Positions 8,876 to 18,000 of a stretch of 37,082 bases of DNA are shown here, piece by piece (position 1 is the stretch's first letter; every line of letters starts with the position of its first letter). The notes beneath the pieces are model-generated. The model did no database searches and was not told where the DNA came from. It saw only the letters and a list, made by a program, of their open reading frames with translations. The DNA is from Prolixibacteraceae bacterium (GTDB lineage Bacteria > Bacteroidota > Bacteroidia > Bacteroidales > Prolixibacteraceae). The position numbers and the translations under genes were made by a program. The stretch lies in contig JAFGEV010000058.1 in NCBI GenBank assembly GCA_016931385.1, forward strand, positions 1-37,082, given 5' to 3'.

Positions 8876-9586
8876 ATGGGAAGAGCTTTTGAATACCGCA
8901 GGGCGGCGAAGGAAAAACGATGGGACAAAATGTCGAGGATTTTCCCGAAACTGGGAAAAGCAATTACCGTTGCAGCAAAAGCAGGCGGCGAAGACCCTGA
9001 GTTAAACGCTGCATTGCGCACAGCCATACAAAATGCCAAAGCGCAAAATATGCCAAAGGCAAACATTGAGGCAGCCATTAAGCGTGCAAGTGGAAAAGAT
9101 GCCGAAAATTATGTTGAGGAGCTTTATGAAGGCAAAGGCCCCTTTGGCACCATGTTCATGGTTGAGTGTATGACAGATAATCACGCACGTACAGTTGCCA
9201 ATATGAAATGGATGTTCAACAAATGGGGGGCAGGCCTGGTTCCAGCAGGTTCGATGGAATACATGTTTTCGCGCAAAGCTGTGGTTGAGTTTACCATGCC
9301 TGATGGCGCTGACCCCGAAGAACTTGAAATGGAACTGATTGATGCCGGCCTTGAAGAACTGACCGAGAACGAAGGCACCTGGTATGCCTATGCCGATTTT
9401 ACCAATTTCGGCTCGCTAACCAAAGCCTTTGATGACATGGGCATTCAAATTCAAAAAGCCAACCTGCAACGCATACCCAACGACCCTGTTGAACTTAACG
9501 AAGAACAACTTGAAGAAGTGGATAAGCTTCTCGACAAAATTGAAGAAGATGAAGATGTGCAGCAGGTGTTTACGAATATTGCCTGA
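8876..9586 (+). CDS. yebC: YebC/PmpR/TACO1 family protein
   Basis: The 236-residue protein begins with the family hallmark MGRAFEYRRA..KRWDKMSRIF and then PKLGKAITVAAKAGGEDPELN. The NMPKANIEAAIKRASGKDAE helix region and VECMTDNHARTVANMKWMFNKWGAGL follow. All three domains are present and the length is normal for the Bacteroidota form, which has an acidic tail (EEDEDVQQVF). Family members have been described as DNA-binding regulators (PmpR) and, more recently, as ribosome-associated factors that help translation of difficult sequences. The sequence cannot decide between these. It is followed by a small lipoprotein gene 91 bases downstream. Confidence 0.95.
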   Translation: MGRAFEYRRAAKEKRWDKMSRIFPKLGKAITVAAKAGGEDPELNAALRTAIQNAKAQNMPKANIEAAIKRASGKDAENYVEELYEGKGPFGTMFMVECMTDNHARTVANMKWMFNKWGAGLVPAGSMEYMFSRKAVVEFTMPDGADPEELEMELIDAGLEELTENEGTWYAYADFTNFGSLTKAFDDMGIQIQKANLQRIPNDPVELNEEQLEEVDKLLDKIEEDEDVQQVFTNIA

Positions 9587-9677
9587 TAATTATGGCAGAA
9601 GTAAACAGGCAGAAGTTTTTTTGAAAGTGGCAACTTGAAATTTTAAAGATTTTTAAAACATCATAATTTCAAATACA

Positions 9678-9929
9678 ATGAAATCATTTATCCCCATTGT
9701 GTTGCTGTTTATCCTAGCTACCTCATGCTATTCCAGGCGTCCAATATTTTCAGACAGGCCTGCAAACAACAAAACCTACGAAGTAGAATACCTTTTTGAA
9801 TACGATGGCTGTAAGGTTTACCGCTTTTACGACAATGGCAATTATGTTTATTTCACCAATTGCCGGGGCGAGGCAATCAGTTTTTCAAACGATTCGATCA
9901 ATACCAGGATTGTGAATCATGTAAGGTAG
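9678..9929 (+). CDS. Small lipoprotein, DUF4884-like
   Basis: This 83-residue protein starts with a lipoprotein signal, MKSFIPIVLLFILATSC, with Cys17 as the lipidation site. The remainder (YEVEYLFEYDGCKVYRFYD, then YVYFTNCRGEAIS) has two cysteines that may form a disulfide in the periplasm. The pattern is that of DUF4884, a small Bacteroidota family without known function. It is on the same strand as the YebC-family gene, and the convergent LytTR regulator ends just beyond it. Confidence 0.75.
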   Translation: MKSFIPIVLLFILATSCYSRRPIFSDRPANNKTYEVEYLFEYDGCKVYRFYDNGNYVYFTNCRGEAISFSNDSINTRIVNHVR

Positions 9930-9969
9930 GGCTGATTGTTAACCTTTGAAACAAATAGAAAAATCATTT

Positions 9970-10671
9970 TTATTTCAATATTACATCAAGTTGTTCCTTA
10001 TAATTCCTGCCTACCGGGATTTTCGTTTTGCCCAGTTCAAGGGTGTACCCATAAAACGAAGTGATCTGTTCCAAATTTACAATATATCCCCTGTGCACTC
10101 TCAGAAACTGCGATGATGGTAATTTTTCCTCCAAATGACTTATACGTTCTTTCGTAACAAATTTTTCCGAATCAAGATGTACAACCACATAATCAGCTAA
10201 ACTTTCAATATAAACAATATCTGTGATTTTTAGCCGGTGATTTTTTTTGTCTGATTTAATAATAATGACCCCGGCATCGTCTTTCCCTCCTTCAGGCTCA
10301 GGTTGTTTCTTCAATTCAATAAAACGGTTCACCGATTTTGCAAACCTTTCAAGGGTGATTGGCTTTAAAAGATAATCAAGCGCTTCAATTTCAAAAGCCT
10401 CAACGGCAAAATTCCGGTGTGCCGTAGTAAAAATAATACATGGAGGCACCGATAATGTTTTTATAAGTTCCAGTCCGGTCAAAACAGGCATCTCTATATC
10501 AAGAAACACCAGGTCGATATCGCCCTTTTGCAGAAACGACAACGCTTCAATCGGGTTTGTGCAACCTGCAACCAACTCAAAAGCGCTGAAATGCGACAGG
10601 TGGCTTTTCAATATACGGATGGCCACCGGTTCGTCGTCAACAATCAGGCATTTATATTTCTTCTTCTCCAT
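9970..10671 (-). CDS. LytTR-type response regulator
   Basis: The 233-residue cytoplasmic regulator has a receiver domain (about 7-120) with the acidic pair in VDDEP (12-13), phospho-acceptor Asp58 in LVFLDIEMP, and Lys103 in YLLKPI. A LytTR DNA-binding domain follows (about 135-233), with IVYIESLADYVVVHLDSEKF and FLRVHRGYIVNLEQI. It overlaps the upstream kinase gene by 20 bases, so the two form one operon and almost certainly a cognate pair. LytTR pairs of this type in Bacteroidota are mostly uncharacterised; the target promoter is unknown. Confidence 0.95.
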   Translation of the reverse strand: MEKKKYKCLIVDDEPVAIRILKSHLSHFSAFELVAGCTNPIEALSFLQKGDIDLVFLDIEMPVLTGLELIKTLSVPPCIIFTTAHRNFAVEAFEIEALDYLLKPITLERFAKSVNRFIELKKQPEPEGGKDDAGVIIIKSDKKNHRLKITDIVYIESLADYVVVHLDSEKFVTKERISHLEEKLPSSQFLRVHRGYIVNLEQITSFYGYTLELGKTKIPVGRNYKEQLDVILK

Positions 10672-11710
10672 TCAAATCAATTTCTAGTTTTGAATAGTAA
10701 AAATTTTCATCCTTTTCACTTTTTAGCTTGTATGCTCCCGGGTAAATCATTTCAAGCCTTTTCGCCAGATTACTCAGGCCAATCCCTCCGTTCTGTTCCC
10801 GTGTATTATCTGAAAAAGAATTCTTTGTTTCCAAAGAAAAAATCCCTTTTTTGTTGTAAAGAAAAATATCAATGCTTGTATGTTTCACGCTTTTACGGAT
10901 TCCATGTTTAAAACAATTTTCAACAAGTGGCAGTAGCAATAATGGTGCAATTTTCAGATCGCCGGGTTCACCTTTAACTACAAAATTGATAGAATGCAGG
11001 TTTTCAAAACGATGTTTTTCGATCGATACATAATGGTCAATCATTTCAATTTCCTGTACAAGAGGAACCATGGGTGTATTGGTGCGGTACAACATGTAAT
11101 CGAGAATTTTTGAAAGATGCATGACCAGTTCAGGAGTTTTGTCCGACTTTTCCAAGGCCAGCCCATAAAGATTGTTCAGCGTGTTAAAAAGAAAATGAGG
11201 GTTTAGCTGTTCTTTTAAAAACTTCAGCTCGTTAATTTTTAGCTGGTTGTCGAGCATTACCTTCTCCTTCTCTGCCCTTTCCTTCTGATTTTGTGTTTGC
11301 AGGTTTATCCTGATCAGTTTGGCTGAAATTCCCATCATCACAACAAAAAACATTGCTGCCAGCAACATGGGTAAATCAATTGTGTTGCGGTTAATTGCTT
11401 CCATGTCACATTGCGCCCGCCAGAACCATATAAAAATCCCTGTCAATGAACTCAACCACAAAGCAACGGCAGCAAACAAAGTACCGTACCAGCCAAACCT
11501 GAAATATTTCCGTGGAATTAAAAAACGTGGGATCAGGTAATAATTGAAATAGTAGGTATTAGCAATTGCCAAAGGTGATAATAAAGCAATGAATATTGCT
11601 GAATTAATTTTGTCGCCTGAATTCCGGCTGAAAATTAACCAGAAAAAGCTCAACGAAACAAACCAGAAAATGATGTGCAGTGCGATCCGTATAATGGATT
11701 TTCGTTTCAT
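10652..11710 (-). CDS. Sensor histidine kinase, LytS/YpdA type
   Basis: This inner-membrane kinase has four membrane segments in its first 130 residues, then a coiled coil (QTQNQKERAEKEKVMLDNQ) and a His_kinase domain. The phospho-acceptor His172 lies in KEQLNPHFLFNTLNNLYGLA. The ATP-binding part includes LVENCFKHGIRKS (N box) and NGGIGLSNLAKRLEMIYP (G box). I chose the ATG at 11710 (MKRKSIIRIALHIIFW, 352 residues). An in-frame ATG at 11842 would add 44 residues that look like untranslated AT-rich leader. There is no separate extracellular sensor domain, so the stimulus is probably sensed in or near the membrane. Confidence 0.93.
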   Translation of the reverse strand: MKRKSIIRIALHIIFWFVSLSFFWLIFSRNSGDKINSAIFIALLSPLAIANTYYFNYYLIPRFLIPRKYFRFGWYGTLFAAVALWLSSLTGIFIWFWRAQCDMEAINRNTIDLPMLLAAMFFVVMMGISAKLIRINLQTQNQKERAEKEKVMLDNQLKINELKFLKEQLNPHFLFNTLNNLYGLALEKSDKTPELVMHLSKILDYMLYRTNTPMVPLVQEIEMIDHYVSIEKHRFENLHSINFVVKGEPGDLKIAPLLLLPLVENCFKHGIRKSVKHTSIDIFLYNKKGIFSLETKNSFSDNTREQNGGIGLSNLAKRLEMIYPGAYKLKSEKDENFYYSKLEIDLNGEEEI

Positions 11711-11961
11711 CGTTAACAAATTCACTTTGAAAAAAATAAAAATACAATATTTCAAATAATTGGGAGACAAGATCAATGATTTATCGACTAACAACAAAAA
11801 AATGAACGGATACGGTAAAAATGAGGCATTTTTCCGTTTCATACCTTACATTTACTGAATACTACGCTTTTGATGCGTTTAATCGATATTATTTTCTCGT
11901 GAAAATCGGAGGGCGTACTTTGCCGGTGATATTATGAATGTTGAATTTAAATTTTACGATC

Positions 11962-12330
11962 ATGTTTGATTTTTTAAGAACCGGAGGAATACTGGGGATG
12001 ACATTAATAACAATTTTCGCTTTAATTGTGCTTATCCTTGCAGTAGTTGTAGCATACGATGTTTATGCAAAAAAGAATTACTCAGGAAAAGGGCTTGCCG
12101 GCATTTTGTTTTTTGGCAGCCTTGCACCCCTTATGGGCATCATCTGGCAAATGCTTGGTATGATGCAGGCTTTCAAGGCCATTCAGGAAGCCGCAGATAT
12201 TTCACTCGGAATCGTCATGGGCGGGCTTAAAGTTAGTATGTTAGCACCGCTATACGGATTTTTCGTTTTGCTCTTTTCAGCATTGATATGGTTTGTGCTT
12301 CGAACCATCATAAAGTCGAAACAAAGCTGA
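11962..12330 (+). CDS. MotA/TolQ/ExbB-like proton channel protein (orphan)
   Basis: The 122-residue protein has three hydrophobic helices (about 8-32, 44-65 and 85-115 of the form starting at 11962). The segment GSLAPLMGIIWQMLGMMQAFKAIQ followed by VMGGLKVSMLAPLYGFFVL matches the central ExbB/TolQ core (APLLGLLGTVxGM...AF). The large cytoplasmic loop of true ExbB is missing, and no ExbD/TolR partner lies nearby. An in-frame ATG at 11938 would add eight residues. It diverges from the LytS-like kinase gene and is followed by a terminator. Whether it conducts protons or has another role is unknown. Confidence 0.75.
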   Translation: MFDFLRTGGILGMTLITIFALIVLILAVVVAYDVYAKKNYSGKGLAGILFFGSLAPLMGIIWQMLGMMQAFKAIQEAADISLGIVMGGLKVSMLAPLYGFFVLLFSALIWFVLRTIIKSKQS

Positions 12331-12362
12331 TTTAATAAAAAAACCATATCGTGAAACAAAAT

Positions 12363-12397
12363 AAGGGGCTTTGTAAAAACATTACCCCTTTTTTTAT
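12363..12397 (+). terminator. Rho-independent-type terminator
   Basis: AAGGGG (12363-12368) pairs with CCCCTT (12385-12390) around a 16-base loop, followed by a run of T. It lies 33 bases after the ExbB-like gene. Confidence 0.6.
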
Positions 12398-12430
12398 ACA
12401 TTCGCAACTGGCCTTAATGTAATTTTTTCA

Positions 12431-12826
12431 ATGAAAATATCGTCCCTGAAATTTGGCAACACGGATCCCGATCTCAGGAAAAGTTCATTTATCCTCTATT
12501 TGATTTATATTATTTCAAACCCGGTTGGGATCTCGATAGGAGTATTATCGCCCAACCAGTTTCCTTTGTTCATTCAAATTTTCGACATTATTACCATATT
12601 GGCAGCTTTTCTTTCGCTTGCTGAATTAAAACTTGCCGCATTTATCAAACTTGGATTAACTTCAAAAGAAATTGCATCGCTCACATACAACACAAAAGAA
12701 AGTATTGATGTAGCAAGGTCGAGGTTACGAAAAAAATTAAAATTTCCATCTTCTTTGCCATACCTGTTCCAATTTAATACTTTTGCCTTCCACGCAAAAC
12801 ACCATTATGAAAACACTACCGGCTGA
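12431..12826 (+). pseudogene. Remnant carrying a LuxR-type C-terminal HTH
   Basis: A 131-codon frame contains LAELKLAAFIKLGLTSKEIA (about 62-81), then TYNTKESIDVARSRLRKKLKF. This is the LuxR-like HTH found at the C-terminus of many large Bacteroidota TPR or sensor regulators. Upstream are two hydrophobic stretches (FILYLIYIISNPVGISIGVL and LFIQIFDIITILAAFL) rather than TPRs. The C-terminal 20 residues run into the start of the LAB_N gene and look non-coding in this frame. It may be the truncated 3' end of a regulator or a small membrane-tethered HTH protein; I favour a remnant. No T9SS signal or sensor domain is present. Confidence 0.45.
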
Positions 12827-13541
12827 CCTTTTAATCTTCAGTATCGGATTTTTATCCCAGATGCTGTTTTTTGCCCGTACCATTGTGCAGTGGTTCAAAT
12901 CGGAAAAAGCCGGAAAAATTCTGTCGCCGGTGTTGTTTTGGCAAATCAGCCTTACTGCCTCAATAATTATGCTGATATATGGCATCCTCCGAAACGACCC
13001 GGCAATTATTATCGGTCAGTTTCTGGTTTTTTACATTTATGTTCGCAACCTCCAGCTACAGAAGGCATGGAGAAAAATACCGGGCTACTTCAGGATCATT
13101 TCTTTATTTTTGCCGCTTGCCTGTATAGCATGGATCATTCTTTTCGGGAATAACCGTTTCGATTCCATCTTTCACAATCAAGATATAAAACCCTGGCTAT
13201 TGTATTTTGGAATAAGCGCACAGATTATATTTACCTTCCGTTTTATTTACCAGTGGCTTGTTAGTGAAAAGAAAAAAATTTCCGAACTTCCGCCCGGATT
13301 TTGGTTTATCAGCCTGGCCGGGTCGCTAATGATATTTACCTATGCCATATTCAGAAAAGATCCGGTTTTGTTTCTGGGGCATATGGGAAGCATGACCATG
13401 TACGTTCGCAATTTAATGTTGCATTACACCGGCAAAGGGCTTTTCGACCTTTTGCCGTTCGATTTGGGTGTAGTAAAAGCCTCCCCTGACCTCCGCCAGC
13501 TGGCGGAAGGGGAAACCAATAAAAAACATTACAAGGAATAA
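12807..13541 (+). CDS. Tandem LAB_N (lipid-A-disaccharide synthase N-terminal) membrane protein
   Basis: The 244-residue inner-membrane protein contains two copies of the LAB_N domain (PF07578), each with three helices. Copy 1 (about 8-85) reads FLSQMLFFARTIVQWFKSEK...LFWQISLTASIIMLIYGILRNDP...YVRNLQL. Copy 2 (about 135-215) reads ISAQIIFTFRFIYQWLVSEK...FWFISLAGSLMIFTYAIFRKDP...YVRNLML. The domain is named after an N-terminal extension of LpxB, but no glycosyltransferase domain is present here. The ATG at 12807 (MKTLPADLLIF) is preferred over an upstream TTG. The last codons come from a GC-rich palindrome. It precedes the epimerase gene by 22 bases, probably in one operon. Confidence 0.85.
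   Translation: MKTLPADLLIFSIGFLSQMLFFARTIVQWFKSEKAGKILSPVLFWQISLTASIIMLIYGILRNDPAIIIGQFLVFYIYVRNLQLQKAWRKIPGYFRIISLFLPLACIAWIILFGNNRFDSIFHNQDIKPWLLYFGISAQIIFTFRFIYQWLVSEKKKISELPPGFWFISLAGSLMIFTYAIFRKDPVLFLGHMGSMTMYVRNLMLHYTGKGLFDLLPFDLGVVKASPDLRQLAEGETNKKHYKE
13481..13512. repeat. GC-rich palindromic repeat inside a 3' coding end
   Basis: Ctcccc and gggg flank the perfect palindrome ccgccagctggcgg (13493-13506). The unit is far more GC-rich than its surroundings and supplies the residues SPDLRQLAEGE near the C-terminus of the LAB_N protein. It resembles dispersed intergenic repeats of Bacteroidota. Confidence 0.55.
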
Positions 13542-13563
13542 ATGTTGTAAAAAGATTATATTG

Positions 13564-14535
13564 ATGAAGAAGATTTTAGTTACCGGATGTGCCGGATTTA
13601 TTGGTTCCCACCTTTGCGAGAAGTTACTTGCACAGGGCCACGAAATTGTTGGGATCGACAACTTTGATCCGTTTTACGATGTATCGGTCAAAAAACGCAA
13701 TCTCGATAATTTCCTCAGCCATCCCAACTTCTCATTTATTGAAGCCGACCTTGCCGAGCGGGAAAATTTAAAAGATGAATTTCACGAAGGAGTTGATCTG
13801 ATCGTTCACCTGGCAGGTAAAGCAGGCGTTCGTCCTTCGATTGAAGACCCAACAGGTTACATCAGGGCAAACGTTACGGCCACGCAAAATATCCTCGATA
13901 TGATGAAAGACCGGGGCATTAAAAAGATGGCCTTTGCCTCTTCCTCATCGGTTTATGGGAATACCAAAGAGACGCCCTTTTCGGAAACCATGGATGTATC
14001 GAATCCCATATCGCCTTATGCGGCTACCAAAAAAACCTGCGAACTTATCAACTATACATCCCATCACCTTTACGGGCTCGACATTGTAAACATGCGTTTT
14101 TTCACCGTGTTCGGCCCAAGGCAACGCCCCGACCTGGCCATTCACAAATTCACAAAACTGATACGCGAAGGCAAAGAGATACCAATGTTTGGCGACGGCT
14201 CAACAGCCCGCGACTACACCTTTATTGAAGACACACTTCAGGGAATTACCGGGGCAATCGATTACCTGTTCCAAAACACTGGGGTATACGAAATAGTAAA
14301 TCTCGGAAACAACCAACCCGTGCTTTTGCGCGATATGATTGCCGCCATTTACGAAGCCACGGGTGAAAAGCCCAACATTAAACAACTGCCCATGCAACCG
14401 GGCGATGTAGATATAACCTATGCCGATATTTCAAAAGCCCAAAAACTTTTAGGGTACCAGCCAAAATTCGATTTTAAGGAAGGGGTAAAAAGGTTTGTAG
14501 AGTGGTTCGACAAAATAAACCCCTCAATCCCCTAA
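13564..14535 (+). CDS. NAD-dependent nucleotide-sugar epimerase (UDP-glucuronate 4-epimerase-like)
   Basis: This is a 323-residue extended short-chain dehydrogenase/reductase. The Rossmann motif TGCAGFIGSH lies at 7-16. The catalytic set is the Ser stretch ASSSSVYG with Tyr152 and Lys156 in SPYAATKK. The FDPFYDVSVKKRNL segment after the first strands and FFTVFGPRQRPDLAIHKF are typical of UDP-glucuronate 4-epimerases. It would supply a sugar nucleotide for surface polysaccharide or LPS, which fits the LAB_N neighbour. The ATG at 13564 follows an in-frame TTG that I discount. The last residues (PSIP) are encoded by a repeat-like sequence. Exact substrate is not decidable from sequence. Confidence 0.93.
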   Translation: MKKILVTGCAGFIGSHLCEKLLAQGHEIVGIDNFDPFYDVSVKKRNLDNFLSHPNFSFIEADLAERENLKDEFHEGVDLIVHLAGKAGVRPSIEDPTGYIRANVTATQNILDMMKDRGIKKMAFASSSSVYGNTKETPFSETMDVSNPISPYAATKKTCELINYTSHHLYGLDIVNMRFFTVFGPRQRPDLAIHKFTKLIREGKEIPMFGDGSTARDYTFIEDTLQGITGAIDYLFQNTGVYEIVNLGNNQPVLLRDMIAAIYEATGEKPNIKQLPMQPGDVDITYADISKAQKLLGYQPKFDFKEGVKRFVEWFDKINPSIP

Positions 14536-14540
14536 AGGGG
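14529..14540. repeat. Small palindromic repeat at the epimerase stop codon
   Basis: The sequence cccc-taaa-gggg forms a hairpin whose loop holds the stop codon (TAA 14533-14535). The surrounding CCCTCAATCCCCTAAAGGGG motif looks like a dispersed Bacteroidota repeat and could also help terminate transcription. Confidence 0.5.
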
Positions 14541-15031
14541 AAGTCGGAAAGGGTGAAGTTTAGGAGAAGAATATCCAATATTGAATGCTCAATAACCAAT
14601 ATCCCTATTAGGTGAAATAAAAAAAGCCCCGGAGGGGCGTAAATTTTTGTAACCCCAGGCTTAAGCCTGGGGAAAAAACTTTCGTGAGAAATCGTTCGAT
14701 CATACTACCTAGTTTAGTGCAAGAACCATTCATCGAACGAAACGGCAGCTCTTTTAAACACCCTGGCAGAATTATAAATTATTGTATGCTTTCAGAGATA
14801 TTAGAGTTGCAAATAATTCAACATTTTTTACCATTTTAATTCCAATTCAAAAAGAAGTTTGTACATTGTTAAATTAATGCAAAAAAAGTAATTATTGGCA
14901 AAGTACAGATTGATTGACCAATATTGAAAATGTATTAATAAGCTTTCAAAAGGGTAAAAATAAAAAACAACATTAGTACGTGTCCTGAACAAAATGATTT
15001 TCTTAAGTAAAAATAAAAATCTATAATTGAT
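14536..15031. other. Repeat-rich intergenic region
   Basis: This 496-base stretch has no convincing gene. It holds the palindromic pair at 14626-14672 (listed separately) and a 9-bp inverted repeat (tcgttcgat 14692-14700, atcgaacga 14732-14740). About 290 bases of AT-rich leader sequence precede the secreted propeller gene. Small ORFs on the minus strand here have poor composition and overlap the leader. Confidence 0.5.
14626..14672. repeat. Paired GC-rich palindromes (dispersed-repeat type)
   Basis: GCCCC-GGA-GGGGC (14626-14638) is followed 14 bases later by the perfect 20-bp palindrome ccccaggcttaagcctgggg (14653-14672). Such paired palindromes, joined by an AT-rich linker with TTTGTAA, recur between genes in many Bacteroidota and may be REP-like mobile sequences. 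No associated transposase is present in the window. Confidence 0.6.
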
Positions 15032-18000
15032 ATGAACCATTTTTTACTTACAATTGCCATTGCCCTGCAGTTGGTTACTACTGCAAACGCCCCGGCAATA
15101 AATGAACCAGACACCTCATCTGAAATATCTCTTATCAGTGGAAATTGCCTAATACGACAGATTGAAAATCCTGAAAATAAATCATTGATGCAAGAAGATA
15201 TCAAAGAGCCCAAATGGAAATTTAAAACAGGGGGCAGGATTACAACTTCGCCTGCCATTGCCGATGACGGCACCATCTATGTTGGCAGCGACGATGAAAA
15301 CCTTTATGCTTTAAACCCTGATGGGACTATGAAGTGGAAATATTTTACCGATGAAAAAATTACTACCTCACCGGTTGTTGGTATCGACGGAACAATCTAT
15401 TTTGGCAGTAATACATACCTTTTTGCATTAACTACCGATGGAGAAATTATATGGAAAAAGTCTGATTATGGAAGAATCTTTTCCACCCCGGCCATTGGCA
15501 ATGATGGAACACTATATGTGGGAAGCACCAATGACTATTTATATGCAGTCAATACTGACGGAAGCAAGAAATGGCAATATTATACATCGGGCGACGCAAC
15601 ATCTTCACCTGCCATTGGCAACGATGGCACCATTTACGTGGGCAGTGAAAATAATAGCTTATACGCGATCACTCCTGAAGGGAAATTAAAATGGAAATAT
15701 TTAACTGATGCTCCTGTTTTCTCCTCTCCTGCTATAGGAATTGACGGCAAAATTTATGTTGGAATCAACAATAAAGTTCTTCGTGCAATCACTTTAGATG
15801 GAAAGAGTGCATGGAGGATGGATAGTTATTATGATTTCTCTTCTCCTTCTGTTGGCATGGACAATATTATATACATTGGAGAAGGTAATAGTATTCTGTC
15901 AAAAGATCGAGACGGATCATTTAACTGGAATTATTATACCGACGGGGCCGTCACTTCCACACCGGCCATTGGTAAAAACGGTACAATTTACGCGGGCAGT
16001 AACGATAAAAATATATATGCATTGACGCGCGAAGGGGAGTTGCTTTGGAAATACACAACAGGCGGCCCTGTTAATTCATCACCCGCGATAAACTCAGGAG
16101 GTACGGTATTCGTGGGTAGTAATGATGGTTACCTGTATGCATTTCAGACCGACAACGGGGGGCTGGCCGATACGCCGTGGCCCTGCTTTCACAAAGACAA
16201 TAAAAACCTGGGGAACATAAATTACAGCGAACAATATCCTGTTACCGCCTGCTTTTCTGTATCACCTAAGTCTGGTTTTTTCCCACTGGAAGTTCAGTTT
16301 ACCGATACATCAAAAGGAGAAATTACCTCCTGGTTATGGGATTTTGGTGATGGTGCAAACAGTAATGAACAAAATCCCCTGCATACTTATTCCGAAGAAG
16401 GAAACTTCGGTGTAAAACTAACAGTGTCTAATGAAGAATATACTCATTCCCTTTATAAAGATAATTATATTAAGGTATACGATTCGCTGAAAATTATTCC
16501 TGATTTTACAATGGATATTGAAGAAGGCCCAGCTCCTCTGAACGTAAAATTTTCTGACACCTCCATTGGAATCCCAACCATTTGGAAATGGGTATTTGGA
16601 GATGGCGATACCAGCACCATCCAAAATCCTGAACACATCTTTGAGCATCCGGGCTCGTACCTGGTTATGCTTATCGTATCAAACGAATATCAGACCGACA
16701 GCATCGTGAGAGAAATTGTAACGACAGAAAAGTGGAAAATTCAATCTTCTGAATCCTTTGCCTGCCCTGCAATTGGTGACGACAACACTATTTATATCGG
16801 AAATTACAACAAATATTTCTATGCAATATCACCTGAGGGAACGGTTAAGTGGAGACGTGCTATGGACTGGGGTGTCGCCAGGGCTGCAGCCATTGGCACC
16901 GACAGTACAATTTATGTCGATGACGGATATCATCGCATTAAAGCATTGTCTCCAGACGGATCATTGAAATGGGATTATGATTTACACGCTCACATTAACG
17001 CTTCACCGGTTATAGGCAACGACGGTACCATTTTTGTAAGTTGTGATGAACAATGCTTTTATGCATTTTCTCCAGACGGATCATTAAAATGGAAATTTCA
17101 AACTGAAAAGAGTTTTTCATCCTCTCCCGCTGTTAGCGGTGATAATACAGTTTATATTGGCAACCTGGACCATAACTTATACGCAATTTCATCTGACGGG
17201 ACATTGAAATGGAAATATTTAACTGAAGGCTGGATCTATTCTTCTCCTGCGATTGGATGCGATGGTACACTTTATTTTGGAAGCCAAGACAAGTATCTTT
17301 ATGCAATTTCACCTGACGGAGCTTTAAAATGGAAAATTTACCTTGGTAGAATTACTTCGTCACCTGTCATTGGAAGTGATGGCACCATTTACATAGGAAG
17401 TGAAAATGATAAACTTTATGCTATAACACCCGACGGGGAACAAAAATGGGAATTTTCAGCTGGAAGCAATATAGTATCGACACCGGCTGTTGGCAAAGAC
17501 GGAACAATATACTTTGGCAGTTGGGACAAATATTTTTATGCCCTGTCTCCCGATGGAAGCTTAAAATGGAAGTATCTGACAGGAGGCTATGTGGGATCAC
17601 CGGCCATTGGGAAAGATGGTACTGTATATGTCGGCAGTACTGATCGCAAATTCTACGCTTTTTCTACTTTTAACGGAGGCCTGGCGAACTCACCTTGGCC
17701 TTGCTTTCTTCAGAATCCAAAAAATACAGGCTATTTGGATATTACAAGTTTACACCTACCTGCTTCAGATTTTTCATCCAACACATCTGAAGGAGGTTTA
17801 CCATTACAGGTTCAATTCATTGATAACTCAACCGGGGATATATCGGGTTGGTTATGGGATTTTGGAGACGGTGAAAGCAGTGTAGAACAAAATCCGGTTC
17901 ACACTTATATGGCTGAAGGTACTTACACTGTTTCGTTAGCAATAACAGGTTCAGGTAGCAGCGATATTGAAGTAAAAAACGGATTTATCAATGTAATAAC

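Noticed and set aside
14828-15276. Minus-strand ORFs overlapping the start of the propeller gene
   Set aside because: They have low-complexity hydrophobic composition, overlap the signal peptide region of a convincing gene and have no recognisable domain.
15200-17660. Regularly spaced repeats resembling a CRISPR or satellite array
   Set aside because: The ~120-base periodicity is that of the 40-residue propeller repeats in coding sequence; units diverge and there are no identical repeats with spacers.
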